Source: CBDAPU01 sp965198875
GTDB lineage: Bacteria > Pseudomonadota > Gammaproteobacteria > Eutrophobiales > Eutrophobiaceae
DNA length: 64,000 bases
Reading direction: 5' to 3'
Assembly: GCA_965198875.1 (NCBI GenBank)
Contig: CBDAPU010000001.1
Coordinates: 1,674,001-1,738,000, forward strand
Positions 30,774 through 41,672 of the stretch are shown in pieces. The first letter of the stretch is position 1. Every line of letters starts with the position of its first letter. Position numbers and translations under genes: made by a program. The notes under the pieces were generated by a model. That model was not told where the DNA came from. It worked only from the letters and a program-made list of their open reading frames with translations, and did not search any database.

Positions 30774-31516
30774 AATACCTGCTCCTGCCGCCGGCCGTCA
30801 ACCTGCTGCTTCTTCTGTCCGGCCTGTTGCTGTTACGACGGGCGCCGAAAACCGCCCGGGCCTGCCTCGCCCTGGGCGTGCTGTCTTTATACCTGCTCAG
30901 CATTCCACCGGTGAGCCGGCTTCTCCTCTCTGGCCTTGAGGATATCCCGCCCCTGCCGGCCACGCTTACCCACCGGGGTGAGCAGGCCATCGTCATCCTC
31001 GGCGGCGGTCGTTATGCCGAGGCGCCGGAATATGGGGGCGACACCGTGGGTTCCGGCACACTCGCGCGTCTACGTTATGGCGCCTTCATAGCGCGGCAGA
31101 GTGGCCTGCCGGTGCTGGTGAGCGGGGGACGCCTGAGAGAGGAAGCGCTTTCAGAGGCCGAGTTGATGCAACAGGTTCTGGCGCAGAGTTTCAATACGCA
31201 AACAACATGGAAAGACACGAGGAGCCGAAATACGGCGGAGAACGCCCTGTACAGCGCAGAAATACTACGGCGGGCGCAGATCCGCCATGTCTATCTGATC
31301 ACCCATGCCCGGCATATGAGAAGAGCGGTTTTGATGTTTGAGCAAATGGGGATCGAGGTGACCCCGGCGCCCACGGCCTATCTGCACCCAACAATGCGCG
31401 CTACTTTGGCCGGGCAGTTCATACCAAAGAGTGCGGCCTTATCCGCCAGCTCCTTAGCCCTGCACGAATATCTCGGCTTGCTCTGGTACCGGCTGCGTTA
31501 TGGACGGCAGTCTTAA
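30749..31516 (+). CDS. ElyC/YdcF family (DUF218) membrane protein
   Basis: A 255-residue protein with two N-terminal membrane segments (residues 10-30 and 36-52) and a DUF218 domain: [14 protein letters not shown] near residue 80, VLVSGGR near residue 128, RSRNTAENA near residue 158 and [13 protein letters not shown] near residue 185. ElyC of E. coli is involved in envelope assembly. It starts with GTG within the lipA end. Confidence 0.85.
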   Translation: MLLIIKEIKYLLLPPAVNLLLLLSGLLLLRRAPKTARACLALGVLSLYLLSIPPVSRLLLSGLEDIPPLPATLTHRGEQAIVILGGGRYAEAPEYGGDTVGSGTLARLRYGAFIARQSGLPVLVSGGRLREEALSEAELMQQVLAQSFNTQTTWKDTRSRNTAENALYSAEILRRAQIRHVYLITHARHMRRAVLMFEQMGIEVTPAPTAYLHPTMRATLAGQFIPKSAALSASSLALHEYLGLLWYRLRYGRQS

Positions 31517-31593
31517 TCCTTAACGGGCGGCCCTCTGCCGTCAAGGTGGCGGCGAGCCGCTGTGCATTTTGGGGGTGGGTGTACCGTCAGCCC

Positions 31594-32424
31594 TTATCCC
31601 GGGTCTGTGTGCCGAGGCAGGAACAATTCAGGGTTCACCAGCACGCCGTTCAAAATCACGCCCCAGTGCAGGTGGGCGCCGGTCACCCGACCGGTCTGAC
31701 CCACGGCGCCGATTATCTCCCCCCGCTGGATCACCTGCCCCCTCGCCACCTCAATCTTGCTCATGTGACAGTACAGGGTCACCATGCCCTGGCCGTGGTC
31801 GATAAAGACAGTGCCGCCGTTAAAAAAATACTCGCCGGTATTGATGATCTTGCCTTTGGCCGGCGCCTGGATGGGCGTACCTTCCGGCGCCGCTATGTCC
31901 AGACCGCTGTGTGGCCGCCGCGCCTGCCCATTGAAAAAACGGCGCAGGCCAAAGGGGCTGCTGTACGGCCCCTGTACGGGAATGCTGAGCCTGAGCGGCA
32001 CCTGCTCAGCGTCTGACCAGTGTGTTTTTGCTTTTTGAATGACCGGGCGCTCCTGATTGATCCTCTCCATGTCCACTGGCGCCGGATTGACCTTGCGCTT
32101 GTCGCTGATGGTAATGCGCTGGGTTTGGTAGGCCTTATCTCTCACGACAAAAGGGTATTTTTCCGCCACGCCGTTTTTAATCAGTAATGCGTGTGTGCCC
32201 GGTGTTGCCGTCAGCGGAATGCCGATGATGGCCTGCCATGCCCCGGCCTCACCCAGCACCATGACGGGACGGTTCTTGTAGTACGCCCTGGGTCTTGCCT
32301 CTTGCTTGATCTCAACGAGCGCAACACCGCCCGGCACAGGCTCAAAGTGCGGCAGCCCCTGGGCGCCGGCCGGCGCTATGAAAAGAAAAAATACGCCCGC
32401 TAACAACATCCCTCGCCTAATCAT
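31594..32424 (-). CDS. M23 family metallopeptidase (peptidoglycan endopeptidase-like)
   Basis: A 276-residue exported peptidase with a signal peptide (to about residue 22). The LytM/M23 domain is C-terminal: PHSGLDIAAPEGTPI supplies the first His/Asp zinc ligands, and GAHLHWG supplies the HxH ligands. All key zinc residues are present. The start overlaps the xseA stop by 8 bases. Confidence 0.9.
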   Translation of the reverse strand: MIRRGMLLAGVFFLFIAPAGAQGLPHFEPVPGGVALVEIKQEARPRAYYKNRPVMVLGEAGAWQAIIGIPLTATPGTHALLIKNGVAEKYPFVVRDKAYQTQRITISDKRKVNPAPVDMERINQERPVIQKAKTHWSDAEQVPLRLSIPVQGPYSSPFGLRRFFNGQARRPHSGLDIAAPEGTPIQAPAKGKIINTGEYFFNGGTVFIDHGQGMVTLYCHMSKIEVARGQVIQRGEIIGAVGQTGRVTGAHLHWGVILNGVLVNPELFLPRHTDPG

Positions 32425-33772
32425 CGGCAATAATCCTCTCCACGCTGGAATGAATTTGCCCCCTGGCGAGACGTGTCCTGATCCGCTGCCCCGGCTTTAA
32501 GGTACTGGCGTCCTCAATCACCGTATCGCTTTCGCTGCTCGTCACAATGGCATAACCACGCCCCAGGGTCGCCAGCGGGCTGAGCGTATGCAGAGCATGC
32601 CTTAAGTGGTGCAGCTTCTCCTTCACCCCGAACAGGTAATGAGACATGCCCGATTGTAATTGCTCCCCTAGATAGCGGGATTGATCCCGGTATGATTTTA
32701 GCCGGTGTAAGGGGTTGTGGCTGTTGATCAGGGCTGAGAGGGCGAGCAGTTGTGAGCGTTTGACGGCCAGGATGGTTTTGCCGCCCTGGTGCAGGCGCAG
32801 TGTTAAATCATCCAGGTGTTGCGCGATATTTTGCAGCGGCCTGAGCGGATGCGGCAGGCGTCTTTTCAACTGCTGAAGGTGTTGTTGATGGCCCTGAAGG
32901 AGATGCTCGCTCCGGGTTTTGAGTTTGCCTTGTATGGCTAAGAGGCGTGCCAGCAACTCGCCCGTATCGGGGCTGATCAGCTCGGCGGCGGCGGAGGGCG
33001 TCGGTGCGCGCTGATCGGCGATAAAATCAGCGATGGTAAAGTCGATCTCATGGCCGACACCGCTCACCACCGGCAGGGCGGAGTCGAAAATGGCGCGCGC
33101 CAGCCGCTCTTCATTGAAGGCCCACAGGTCTTCCAATGAGCCGCCGCCTCGGGCCAGGATCAGCACATCACACTCGCCCCGCTGGTTCGCCCGATGTAAT
33201 GCGCGCACAATGCCCTTTGCCGCCCCTTCGCCCTGCACGGGCGTCGGGTAGATGATCACGCCCGCCATCGGGTAGCGTCGCCTCAGCACATGCAGGATGT
33301 CGCGCACGGCAGCACCGCCGGGTGAGGTGATGACGCCGATGTTGTCCGGGTACCGGGGCAGGGGGCGTTTGTGTGCCGGATCGAACAGCCCTTCTTTGTG
33401 TAATCGCTCTTTGAGCTCGGCAAAGGCCTGTTGCAGGGCGCCGATGCCAGCCGGCTGCATTCGCTCTATGATGAGTTGAAACTCACCTCGGCCTTCGTAG
33501 AGACTGACATCGGCCCTGGCGATGACCTGCATACCGTTTTCCGGAGAGAATGTCAGATGGCGATTGCGATTCTTGAACATGGCGCATCGCACCTGTGCGT
33601 GTTTGTCTTTCAGGGAAAAATACAGGTGTCCTGAGCCCGGCCGGGCGAGATTGGAGATCTCACCCTCCACCCAGACTGGCGGGAAGCTGCCCTCCAGCAC
33701 CGCCCTCACCTCTCGGTTTAAGCGGCTGACGTTGTAGATATCACGCCGGTCGGTTTCCGTGCTTATCGCCAT
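32417..33772 (-). CDS. xseA: Exodeoxyribonuclease VII large subunit
   Basis: A 451-residue subunit of the single-strand DNA exonuclease. The N-terminal OB-fold includes VWVEGEISNLARPGSGHLYFSL. The catalytic core has ITSPGGAAVRDI near residue 135 and LARGGGSLEDLWAFNEE near residue 200. The MAISTETDRRD start at 33772 is chosen over a longer opening to 33802. No xseB is visible nearby. Confidence 0.95.
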   Translation of the reverse strand: MAISTETDRRDIYNVSRLNREVRAVLEGSFPPVWVEGEISNLARPGSGHLYFSLKDKHAQVRCAMFKNRNRHLTFSPENGMQVIARADVSLYEGRGEFQLIIERMQPAGIGALQQAFAELKERLHKEGLFDPAHKRPLPRYPDNIGVITSPGGAAVRDILHVLRRRYPMAGVIIYPTPVQGEGAAKGIVRALHRANQRGECDVLILARGGGSLEDLWAFNEERLARAIFDSALPVVSGVGHEIDFTIADFIADQRAPTPSAAAELISPDTGELLARLLAIQGKLKTRSEHLLQGHQQHLQQLKRRLPHPLRPLQNIAQHLDDLTLRLHQGGKTILAVKRSQLLALSALINSHNPLHRLKSYRDQSRYLGEQLQSGMSHYLFGVKEKLHHLRHALHTLSPLATLGRGYAIVTSSESDTVIEDASTLKPGQRIRTRLARGQIHSSVERIIADD

Positions 33773-33889
33773 GTTGATCTGCCCAGGCCATTTGCAGGCC
33801 ATTTATTTTATGCCCTTAGGGCGCGCTGATTCAATCGGGGCTGCCCGTGGTAGAGGGATCTGCCGTTGCCATTTCATTACGATACCTAA

Positions 33890-35503
<1,614 letters not shown>

Positions 35504-35571
35504 CCATGCCTGCCCGGCAAACCCGGCATGGGTCATCTTCAGTTTCCGATCACTGAGCGTTAAGGAAGACA

Positions 35572-37146
35572 ATGAAAGACGTCCATTCCGATAAGATCCT
35601 GATCCTCGACTTCGGCTCGCAATACACGCAACTCATTGCACGGCGTGTCCGAGAAGCGCATGTCTACAGTGAGATCCATGCCTGTGATGTGTCGATGCAG
35701 GCGATCAGGCGCTTTAACCCGAACGCCATTATCTTATCCGGTGGCCCGGACAGTATCAGCGGATCAAATAGCCTGCGCGTGCCGTGTGATGTTTTCGAGC
35801 TGGGCATTCCCATACTGGGGATCTGCTATGGCATGCAGGCCATGGCCGAGCAACTGGGCGGTGCGGTTTCCCCATCACAAAAGCGGGAGTTTGGCCATGC
35901 CAGGATCAGGGCGCACGGCCATTCATCCTTGCTCAGTGGCATTCAGGATGATAGCAACGAGGCCGGGCATGGCCTGTTGGATGTGTGGATGAGCCATACC
36001 GACAAGGTGGCGCGCCTGCCCGAAGGCTTTACCGTGATCGCCTCAACCGAGAATGCGCCGATTGCCGGGATGGCCGATGCTAAGCGCCGTTTTTATGGCC
36101 TGCAATTTCATCCGGAAGTGACCCATACTACTTCCGGCCAGTCCATACTAAACCGCTTTGTGCATGACATCGCCGCTTGCGGGTCGAGCTGGACGATGGC
36201 CAACATCATTGAGAATGCCCTTGAGCGAATCCGCACCCAGGTCGCCCAGGACAAGGTCCTGCTGGCCTTATCCGGCGGGGTTGATTCTGCAGTCGCCGCC
36301 GCCCTGCTGCACAGGGCCATTGGCGAGCGGCTGCTGTGTGTCTTTGTCGATAATGGCCTGTTGCGATTACATGAAGGCGATCAGGTTATGCAGACCTTTG
36401 CTAAGAGCAGGGGGATGAATGTGATGCGTGTCGATGCCGAGCAGGAGTTTCTCGATAAGCTGGCCGGTGTGACTGATCCCGAAGCCAAGCGCAAAATTAT
36501 CGGCAATACCTTTATCGATGTTTTTGACCGTGAAGCGGCCAGACTTAAAGACGTGAAATGGCTGGCGCAGGGCACCATCTATCCCGATGTGATTGAGTCG
36601 GCGGGCGCTGAAACCGGCAAGGCGCAGGTGATCAAGTCCCATCATAATGTCGGCGGCCTGCCGCAGACCATGAAGCTGAAACTCATCGAGCCACTGCGTG
36701 AATTATTCAAAGACGAAGTGCGTAAACTCGGCGCCCATCTTGGCCTGCCAGAGGCCATCCTCTACCGCCATCCCTTTCCCGGCCCGGGGCTGGGCGTGCG
36801 GATCCTGGGTGAAGTAAGACGGGAATATGCTGATCTGCTGCGGCAGGCGGACGCCATTTTTATTGATGAGCTGCGTGGGCGTGAGCTCTACGACAAAGTC
36901 AGCCAGGCCTTCGCCGTCTTCCTGCCGGTTAAGTCTGTGGGTGTTAAGGGTGACGCCAGGGTGTACGAATATGTGATAGCCCTTCGGGCGGTGGAGACCA
37001 TCGACTTTATGACTGCGCGCTGGGCGCACCTGCCGTATGAGTTTCTTGAACATGTGGCAAAGCGGATCATGAACGAAGTGGCCGGTATATCGCGGGTTAT
37101 CTACGACATCTCCAGCAAACCGCCGGCCACGATCGAGTGGGAGTGA
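35572..37146 (+). CDS. guaA: GMP synthase (glutamine-hydrolysing)
   Basis: A 524-residue two-domain enzyme converting XMP to GMP. The glutamine amidotransferase domain has the nucleophile Cys in GICYGMQAM near residue 84 and the His-Glu pair in FHPEV near residue 179. The ATP pyrophosphatase P-loop is SGGVDSAV near residue 235. The dimerisation domain ends PATIEWE. It forms an operon with guaB and ends at a terminator. Confidence 0.97.
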   Translation: MKDVHSDKILILDFGSQYTQLIARRVREAHVYSEIHACDVSMQAIRRFNPNAIILSGGPDSISGSNSLRVPCDVFELGIPILGICYGMQAMAEQLGGAVSPSQKREFGHARIRAHGHSSLLSGIQDDSNEAGHGLLDVWMSHTDKVARLPEGFTVIASTENAPIAGMADAKRRFYGLQFHPEVTHTTSGQSILNRFVHDIAACGSSWTMANIIENALERIRTQVAQDKVLLALSGGVDSAVAAALLHRAIGERLLCVFVDNGLLRLHEGDQVMQTFAKSRGMNVMRVDAEQEFLDKLAGVTDPEAKRKIIGNTFIDVFDREAARLKDVKWLAQGTIYPDVIESAGAETGKAQVIKSHHNVGGLPQTMKLKLIEPLRELFKDEVRKLGAHLGLPEAILYRHPFPGPGLGVRILGEVRREYADLLRQADAIFIDELRGRELYDKVSQAFAVFLPVKSVGVKGDARVYEYVIALRAVETIDFMTARWAHLPYEFLEHVAKRIMNEVAGISRVIYDISSKPPATIEWE

Positions 37147-37182
37147 GTGCCACATATATTTGTAAACCACACATTCAGATGA

Positions 37183-37215
37183 GAAAACGCCTTGCCGTTT
37201 TCGCTATTTTTTATT
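37183..37215 (+). terminator. Rho-independent terminator of guaBA
   Basis: A perfect 7-bp stem, GAAAACG (37183-37189) with CGTTTTC (37196-37202), a 6-base loop, and a T-rich tract with six consecutive T residues (about 37207-37212). It lies 36 bases after the guaA stop and only a few bases before the convergent radical SAM gene end. Confidence 0.75.
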
Positions 37216-37218
37216 TCG

Positions 37219-38787
37219 TTAAATGCTCTCTTCCAGCAATCCCGCATCTTCCACTTTTTTATCTTCCGGTATGGAAAGCTCTTCATTTGTAAAAGGTTCA
37301 ATTTTTACCGGCTTGGCCCGGCTGTGGGTTATATAAAATCTCAGAGCGGATTTAATTTTTTTATCAACGGTTGGATCGATGAGAAATCTATCCAGTTCAC
37401 TTATACGCTTTCCAGGTTTGAGGAAACCGGCCGCTTGAGCATCATCAAGATACGAAACAAGCTCATCCCTTTGGCTTATAGTCAATCGCTTTAATGTATT
37501 TTGATACTCTTCCAGCCTGCTTTTTCCTGAGCCTGAAAAATAATAGCTTCGATTGAAAATGAATTCATGGGGCATGAGGAGAAGAGAATAAAAATCTTCA
37601 ACGGAGCCCCCGAAAGCGGCATGAAAAAAATCCGGATTGCCCGTAACCACGCCGCGAGTGGCATGTAGTATAATTTGAAAAGAACGAAGATAATAACGGT
37701 TCCAGTTCTTGCCGACAAAGGAACGATCTTTCAAATTAACTGGCTGGTAACGCATGGGAAAAGACCATATTCTAATTCCCAGCTCATCATTCAGGTCTAT
37801 ATTAAGTGCAAGTCGTGTATATAAATCCTGGGGGCTGTCATGAAAATTATAGAGCATGTAATTCGATAGTGAGGTGATGTTGTTGTCAGCAGCCATTCGG
37901 ATAGATTTTTCATAAGGCGCTCGCAAGCCCACATGATCAAAGGCTATGCGAAGCGGGTCAATACAAATGCTTGCAAACTCTCTCATCAGTCCCGGAGTTT
38001 TCGATAACAGCCTTGAGTCAACGCCTTGATTGAAATCTACTCGCCTCTTTTTTTTGTGGAACAGGGCGCCAGGGGTAAAGCCAAGATCCCGTATCTCCGC
38101 CATGATGTTCTTAAACTCAGGGGATGCGGTGACATTATTATCCATCAGGATTAAATCCTTCTTCTCACCATAAAGCTCACTAACGCCCTGCACCAATTTA
38201 GAAACAGGCGGCATGGTGCGTTGCGCTCCTTCCAGTTTGGGCACACCACAGAAAGAACATTTACGAATACAGCCCCGAGAAGCGTAACCGAAGTAGGCGT
38301 TATGAACAGGATAGGTGTAGTCTATTTGTTCAAGGATACTGTAGTCCGGCAAGTGCTCTTCAATAGGTGTTGTACGATTATCCTTCCAGCCGAAGTCCCG
38401 ACCGTTAAGTTGCAGGCTTTGCGCCGGTGATTTATCCAGCAGACCCTGAATAAAACGGATCCCTTTCCATCGCCTTATGGCCTGGAACTCATCTGTCATC
38501 AGGGATGCAGCTATGCCGCCTACAAAAATTTTCCTCGTCCGTCCGTTGACCAACTCCACCGCCCTGTCAATACACCCGGCAGTTTTTTTCCATTCAAAGG
38601 AAAACAAAGTGGTGATGTATATTCTGTCCCAGTAGAAATCTTCCAGTTTTGGATCATTCTCTCCCTTAGCGAAGACGATATTATGCCTGCCCTGTCTGCG
38701 ATGATACTGCGCCAGTTTCATCAGGCCGAGTGGCGGGTACTTATTCGGATAACCAGGTTCAAGCAGGAGAATGTTGCGGTGGATCAT
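37219..38787 (-). CDS. Cobalamin-type radical SAM protein of unknown function
   Basis: A 522-residue protein. The N-terminal part (to about residue 140) resembles a B12-binding domain start (LLLEPGYPNKYPPLGLMKLA). The radical SAM cluster motif is CIRKCSFC near residue 178 (CxxxCxxC), preceded by GYASRG. The C-terminal third is charged and helical. It is the last gene of a five-gene minus-strand operon and overlaps its predecessor by 4 bases (ATGA). The chemistry is unknown. Family members modify nucleic acids, peptides or small molecules. The operon context with ParB-like, nuclease and SNF2 proteins makes a DNA- or defence-related role plausible, but this is inference. Confidence 0.82.
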   Translation of the reverse strand: MIHRNILLLEPGYPNKYPPLGLMKLAQYHRRQGRHNIVFAKGENDPKLEDFYWDRIYITTLFSFEWKKTAGCIDRAVELVNGRTRKIFVGGIAASLMTDEFQAIRRWKGIRFIQGLLDKSPAQSLQLNGRDFGWKDNRTTPIEEHLPDYSILEQIDYTYPVHNAYFGYASRGCIRKCSFCGVPKLEGAQRTMPPVSKLVQGVSELYGEKKDLILMDNNVTASPEFKNIMAEIRDLGFTPGALFHKKKRRVDFNQGVDSRLLSKTPGLMREFASICIDPLRIAFDHVGLRAPYEKSIRMAADNNITSLSNYMLYNFHDSPQDLYTRLALNIDLNDELGIRIWSFPMRYQPVNLKDRSFVGKNWNRYYLRSFQIILHATRGVVTGNPDFFHAAFGGSVEDFYSLLLMPHEFIFNRSYYFSGSGKSRLEEYQNTLKRLTISQRDELVSYLDDAQAAGFLKPGKRISELDRFLIDPTVDKKIKSALRFYITHSRAKPVKIEPFTNEELSIPEDKKVEDAGLLEESI

Positions 38788-39782
38788 GTCTTATCCTCAG
38801 CAATAATTTTTTCTATACGGTCAATTTCCCTTCTGCATTTCTTAACCTCTTGCTTGAACGCATTTTTGTCGTTGTTGTCGAGTTTTTGTATACTCCTTTT
38901 ATCAATTTCTTTTAGGCTCTTTATGGCGTTGGCGATATGTTGTTTCGGTTGACTTATTTTTGATAGATTGACCGCTTCATCAAATTCAATTTTTCCATCC
39001 ATCCATTTTTTTATGACTTTGGGTTTCTTTGCAATTTGGGGCACCTTGTCACGCAAGTCCTGAGCGTCAATGGTGAGTGGCTCTTCTTTGATTTTACCAA
39101 GTAAAAATTCTTTCAAACCCGAAATGTTTTCAAGGCTTTGTTTCAGATTATTTGACCTGATCATCTGGTCATAATGGCTAAAGCGATCTGTGAGTTCTGT
39201 TGCTTCTTGCTCATGCATCAGTTTGATAGTTTTAATTCGTTTTTCAATCTCTTGTTTTGAGTCTGATGTTCTTGCTGCATAGTCATCAATCGGAACTTTA
39301 TCTTTCTCAACACGATGATAGGCGCTGTATGCCTTGTCATAGGCTGACCACTCGGTTTTTCCATCAACATGTTGCTGATGAAGGAAAGCATCTATTTCAT
39401 CTTCTTCAAGGTGAACCATTCTGCATGGGGCGGTCAGGTATTTCTCTTCATTCTCCTTCTTATATAGTTCTCTGAGGGCTGTCAGACGCGAATTTCCCTC
39501 CAGTACTTCCCGGGTGCTCATCTGTACGATAAGAGGATCGCTAATGCCTCCCTGCGCTTTTATAGTTCCACGAAGTTTCTTAACGCTGCTCTCTTTCCTC
39601 ATTTCCTGCATGATAAGCTCTTGCTTTTCATCCTTGTCTTTTTCATCCAACTTCCCAGCTCGAATGAGTTTTGAGAGCACTCTTGGGTTCTTTTCATAGA
39701 ATTTCAGATCATGAATACTTATACGTTCATCAGTATAATCAATACGTTTTTCAAGAATGTTGATGTATGTTTCGTCTGTCAT
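38784..39782 (-). CDS. ParB/Srx-like domain protein (second in operon)
   Basis: A 332-residue protein. A ParB-like N-terminal domain is visible: IHDLKFYEKNPR, then IKAQGGISDPLIVQM and the ParB box-like VLEGNSRLTALREL near residue 105. The rest is highly charged and helical, with a lysine/glutamate-rich end suggesting a coiled coil. The ATG at 39782 is chosen because it follows the SNF2 gene stop and gives MTDETYIN; an in-frame codon at 39827 is inside the previous gene. Not the chromosomal ParB: there is no parA neighbour and the C-terminal dimerisation part looks different. Confidence 0.75.
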   Translation of the reverse strand: MTDETYINILEKRIDYTDERISIHDLKFYEKNPRVLSKLIRAGKLDEKDKDEKQELIMQEMRKESSVKKLRGTIKAQGGISDPLIVQMSTREVLEGNSRLTALRELYKKENEEKYLTAPCRMVHLEEDEIDAFLHQQHVDGKTEWSAYDKAYSAYHRVEKDKVPIDDYAARTSDSKQEIEKRIKTIKLMHEQEATELTDRFSHYDQMIRSNNLKQSLENISGLKEFLLGKIKEEPLTIDAQDLRDKVPQIAKKPKVIKKWMDGKIEFDEAVNLSKISQPKQHIANAIKSLKEIDKRSIQKLDNNDKNAFKQEVKKCRREIDRIEKIIAEDKT

Positions 39783-39792
39783 GAGTTTGTTC

Positions 39793-41256
39793 TCACAGTT
39801 TCTTGTTTGGATACAAAATGTCAGCAAGCATGTCTTTCAGATTCAATTCAAAGACTTCCTCGGCCTGTTCTTCTTCTTCGATGTCGCCCTGAGTCACTTG
39901 TGCGGCAATGTACTTGACGTACAGCAAACTATCTATCCACTCATCGATACTATTTTTTGCAATCAGGTTATGAATATAGCAGTGATTTTTTTGTGAGATA
40001 CGATGAATTCGATCCTGTGCTTGCAAGTAATCATCAAGGCTGAAACTGCGATCATAAAAGACGCAATGATTGGCCACCGTCAGCGTCAAACCTTCTTTGG
40101 CTGCCCCCGGTGTGGCGATGAGAACACGGCAGTCGTCCCGCTGTTTGAAGCGGTCAAGCATTTTGTTTCGCTGGTCAATACGCATTGCGCCATGCACAAG
40201 GGCCGGGGCTTTGTCGGCTAATTGCTCTGCCAGCCATTGTACGTTGTCGATAAAACCCGTCCAGATGATCGCCTTGCTGTCGCTTACCTCCTCCTCAAGC
40301 AGTTGCCGAAGCCTGATCAGTTTTGCCGGCTGTTCCTTATAGGATGGGTCTGTAAGCAACGGGTTGGCGGCGCATTGCACCAATCGCAGGAGACGCTTCA
40401 AGATCTCATCGGCATGATCGGTAAAGCCCCCACCTTCATCGCTTATTTCATGATAGAGCTCGTCTCTGTAGTTTTCATATATTTGTGTTTGTCGTGGTGA
40501 CATTTGCACTGTGTGAGAGAAGATGGTTTTCTCTGGTAACTCAATACCGGAGGTTTTTTTTGTCTCTCGCAACGAAAATGCCTTGATTGCTTTATTGATC
40601 TCCTGAAGGGTTGCACTATATTTATGGTCGCCTTGTCCCTCGGGAATATCTGCTTTCGCCTTGAAGGTTGCAAAATCACAGCCTAACGATTCTCCGCCAT
40701 CCAGAAAATGTATCTGCGACCAAATATCATAAGGGCGATTGGCGACAGGGGTGCCGGTCATGATAATTTTTCTGGTAAAGCCCTCTGCCAGGGATAAAAA
40801 GCACAGGGTCAATTTTGATTGCGGGTTTTTGATCTTCTGGGACTCATCTAAAATAGCGCCAATACGGCAGGTCTTTTGAAACATCTCCATTAGATCAAAA
40901 TTACTTAAACATACTTCATAGTTCAGTACATAGATGAGCACAGGGGCGTCCAGGGCATGGCTGTTTGCCCGTCGATTATCAGATAATACTCTGGGAGAGA
41001 GATGAGAATGCGCCTTTATTTCATCACTCCAGTTTTTCACCAAAGATTTTTTGGTGATAATAAAAACAGTATCTATAATGTCTTTTTCCAGCCAATAAAG
41101 TGCCATATCGATGGCCATTTTCGTCTTGCCTAGTCCCTGCTCGTGAAAAATGGCGGCATAGGGCAGATCCTTGACGGCATGTATCGCTTCCATTTGATAT
41201 GGAAATGCCGTTGTTTTGGATGAGAGATCAACCGGTTTTCTCAGCACAAATGCCAT
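39793..41256 (-). CDS. SNF2-family helicase/ATPase
   Basis: A 487-residue superfamily 2 ATPase of the Swi2/Snf2 type. Motif I is HEQGLGKTKMAID near residue 40. Motif II is ILDESQKIKN (DESQ in place of DEAH) near residue 137. Motif III is TGTP near residue 167, and the motif V/VI region is SFSLDDYLQAQDRIHRISQ near residue 430. It is compact, without extra N- or C-terminal domains, so partners probably provide specificity. The start overlaps the nuclease-like gene by 16 bases. Confidence 0.88.
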   Translation of the reverse strand: MAFVLRKPVDLSSKTTAFPYQMEAIHAVKDLPYAAIFHEQGLGKTKMAIDMALYWLEKDIIDTVFIITKKSLVKNWSDEIKAHSHLSPRVLSDNRRANSHALDAPVLIYVLNYEVCLSNFDLMEMFQKTCRIGAILDESQKIKNPQSKLTLCFLSLAEGFTRKIIMTGTPVANRPYDIWSQIHFLDGGESLGCDFATFKAKADIPEGQGDHKYSATLQEINKAIKAFSLRETKKTSGIELPEKTIFSHTVQMSPRQTQIYENYRDELYHEISDEGGGFTDHADEILKRLLRLVQCAANPLLTDPSYKEQPAKLIRLRQLLEEEVSDSKAIIWTGFIDNVQWLAEQLADKAPALVHGAMRIDQRNKMLDRFKQRDDCRVLIATPGAAKEGLTLTVANHCVFYDRSFSLDDYLQAQDRIHRISQKNHCYIHNLIAKNSIDEWIDSLLYVKYIAAQVTQGDIEEEEQAEEVFELNLKDMLADILYPNKKL

Positions 41257-41672
41257 ATTGGGTGCTCACCATTATTTAATTGCCAGAGATCCAGTCCGTC
41301 AAATACCCGCACGGTGATTGGCGAAAAATTATGCTGTCTGAGCAGAAAGTACAATAGCGTTTTGGCATGGGTGGCGGTCTCACCAAATCCGGCCAATATA
41401 AAGACACCTGTCGGATTTTTATTTGCCTCAGCGATAAAAGCAGTTATCTGCTCTCGTGAGTGGGCTGTTTCAAGATCAATACGGGTTTTCGCCTCGCCAA
41501 TATATTTTCCGCCGCTGACTCTGTGCAAACCGTATACGTCAGGAATAAACCCGGCTATTTTCTGGGGTCTTGCAAAACCTGTCGGCAGATCTGCGAAAAC
41601 CTGAAAGTTCATGCCAGCCAGTCTTCTCGCCATCATTTCAACCAGGCAGCGGTGCTCTTCACTTTCCGACAT
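41241..41672 (-). CDS. PD-(D/E)XK nuclease-like protein
   Basis: A 143-residue protein. An N-terminal helix with glutamates (SEEHRCLVEMMARRL) precedes IPDVYG near residue 48, and the KYIGEAKT strand near residue 61 supplies an ExK motif. This spacing is typical of the restriction-endonuclease-like fold. The MSESEEH start at 41672 is used; a TTG at 41687 is possible. It overlaps the ParB-like gene upstream by 14 bases. It could alternatively be a non-catalytic member of the fold. Confidence 0.65.
   Translation of the reverse strand: MSESEEHRCLVEMMARRLAGMNFQVFADLPTGFARPQKIAGFIPDVYGLHRVSGGKYIGEAKTRIDLETAHSREQITAFIAEANKNPTGVFILAGFGETATHAKTLLYFLLRQHNFSPITVRVFDGLDLWQLNNGEHPIWHLC

Noticed and set aside
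35506..35530. Terminator between guaB and guaA
   Set aside because: The CCATGCC/GGCATGG hairpin is strong but has no T-run, and guaA is expected to be co-transcribed; at most an attenuator or stabilising stem.
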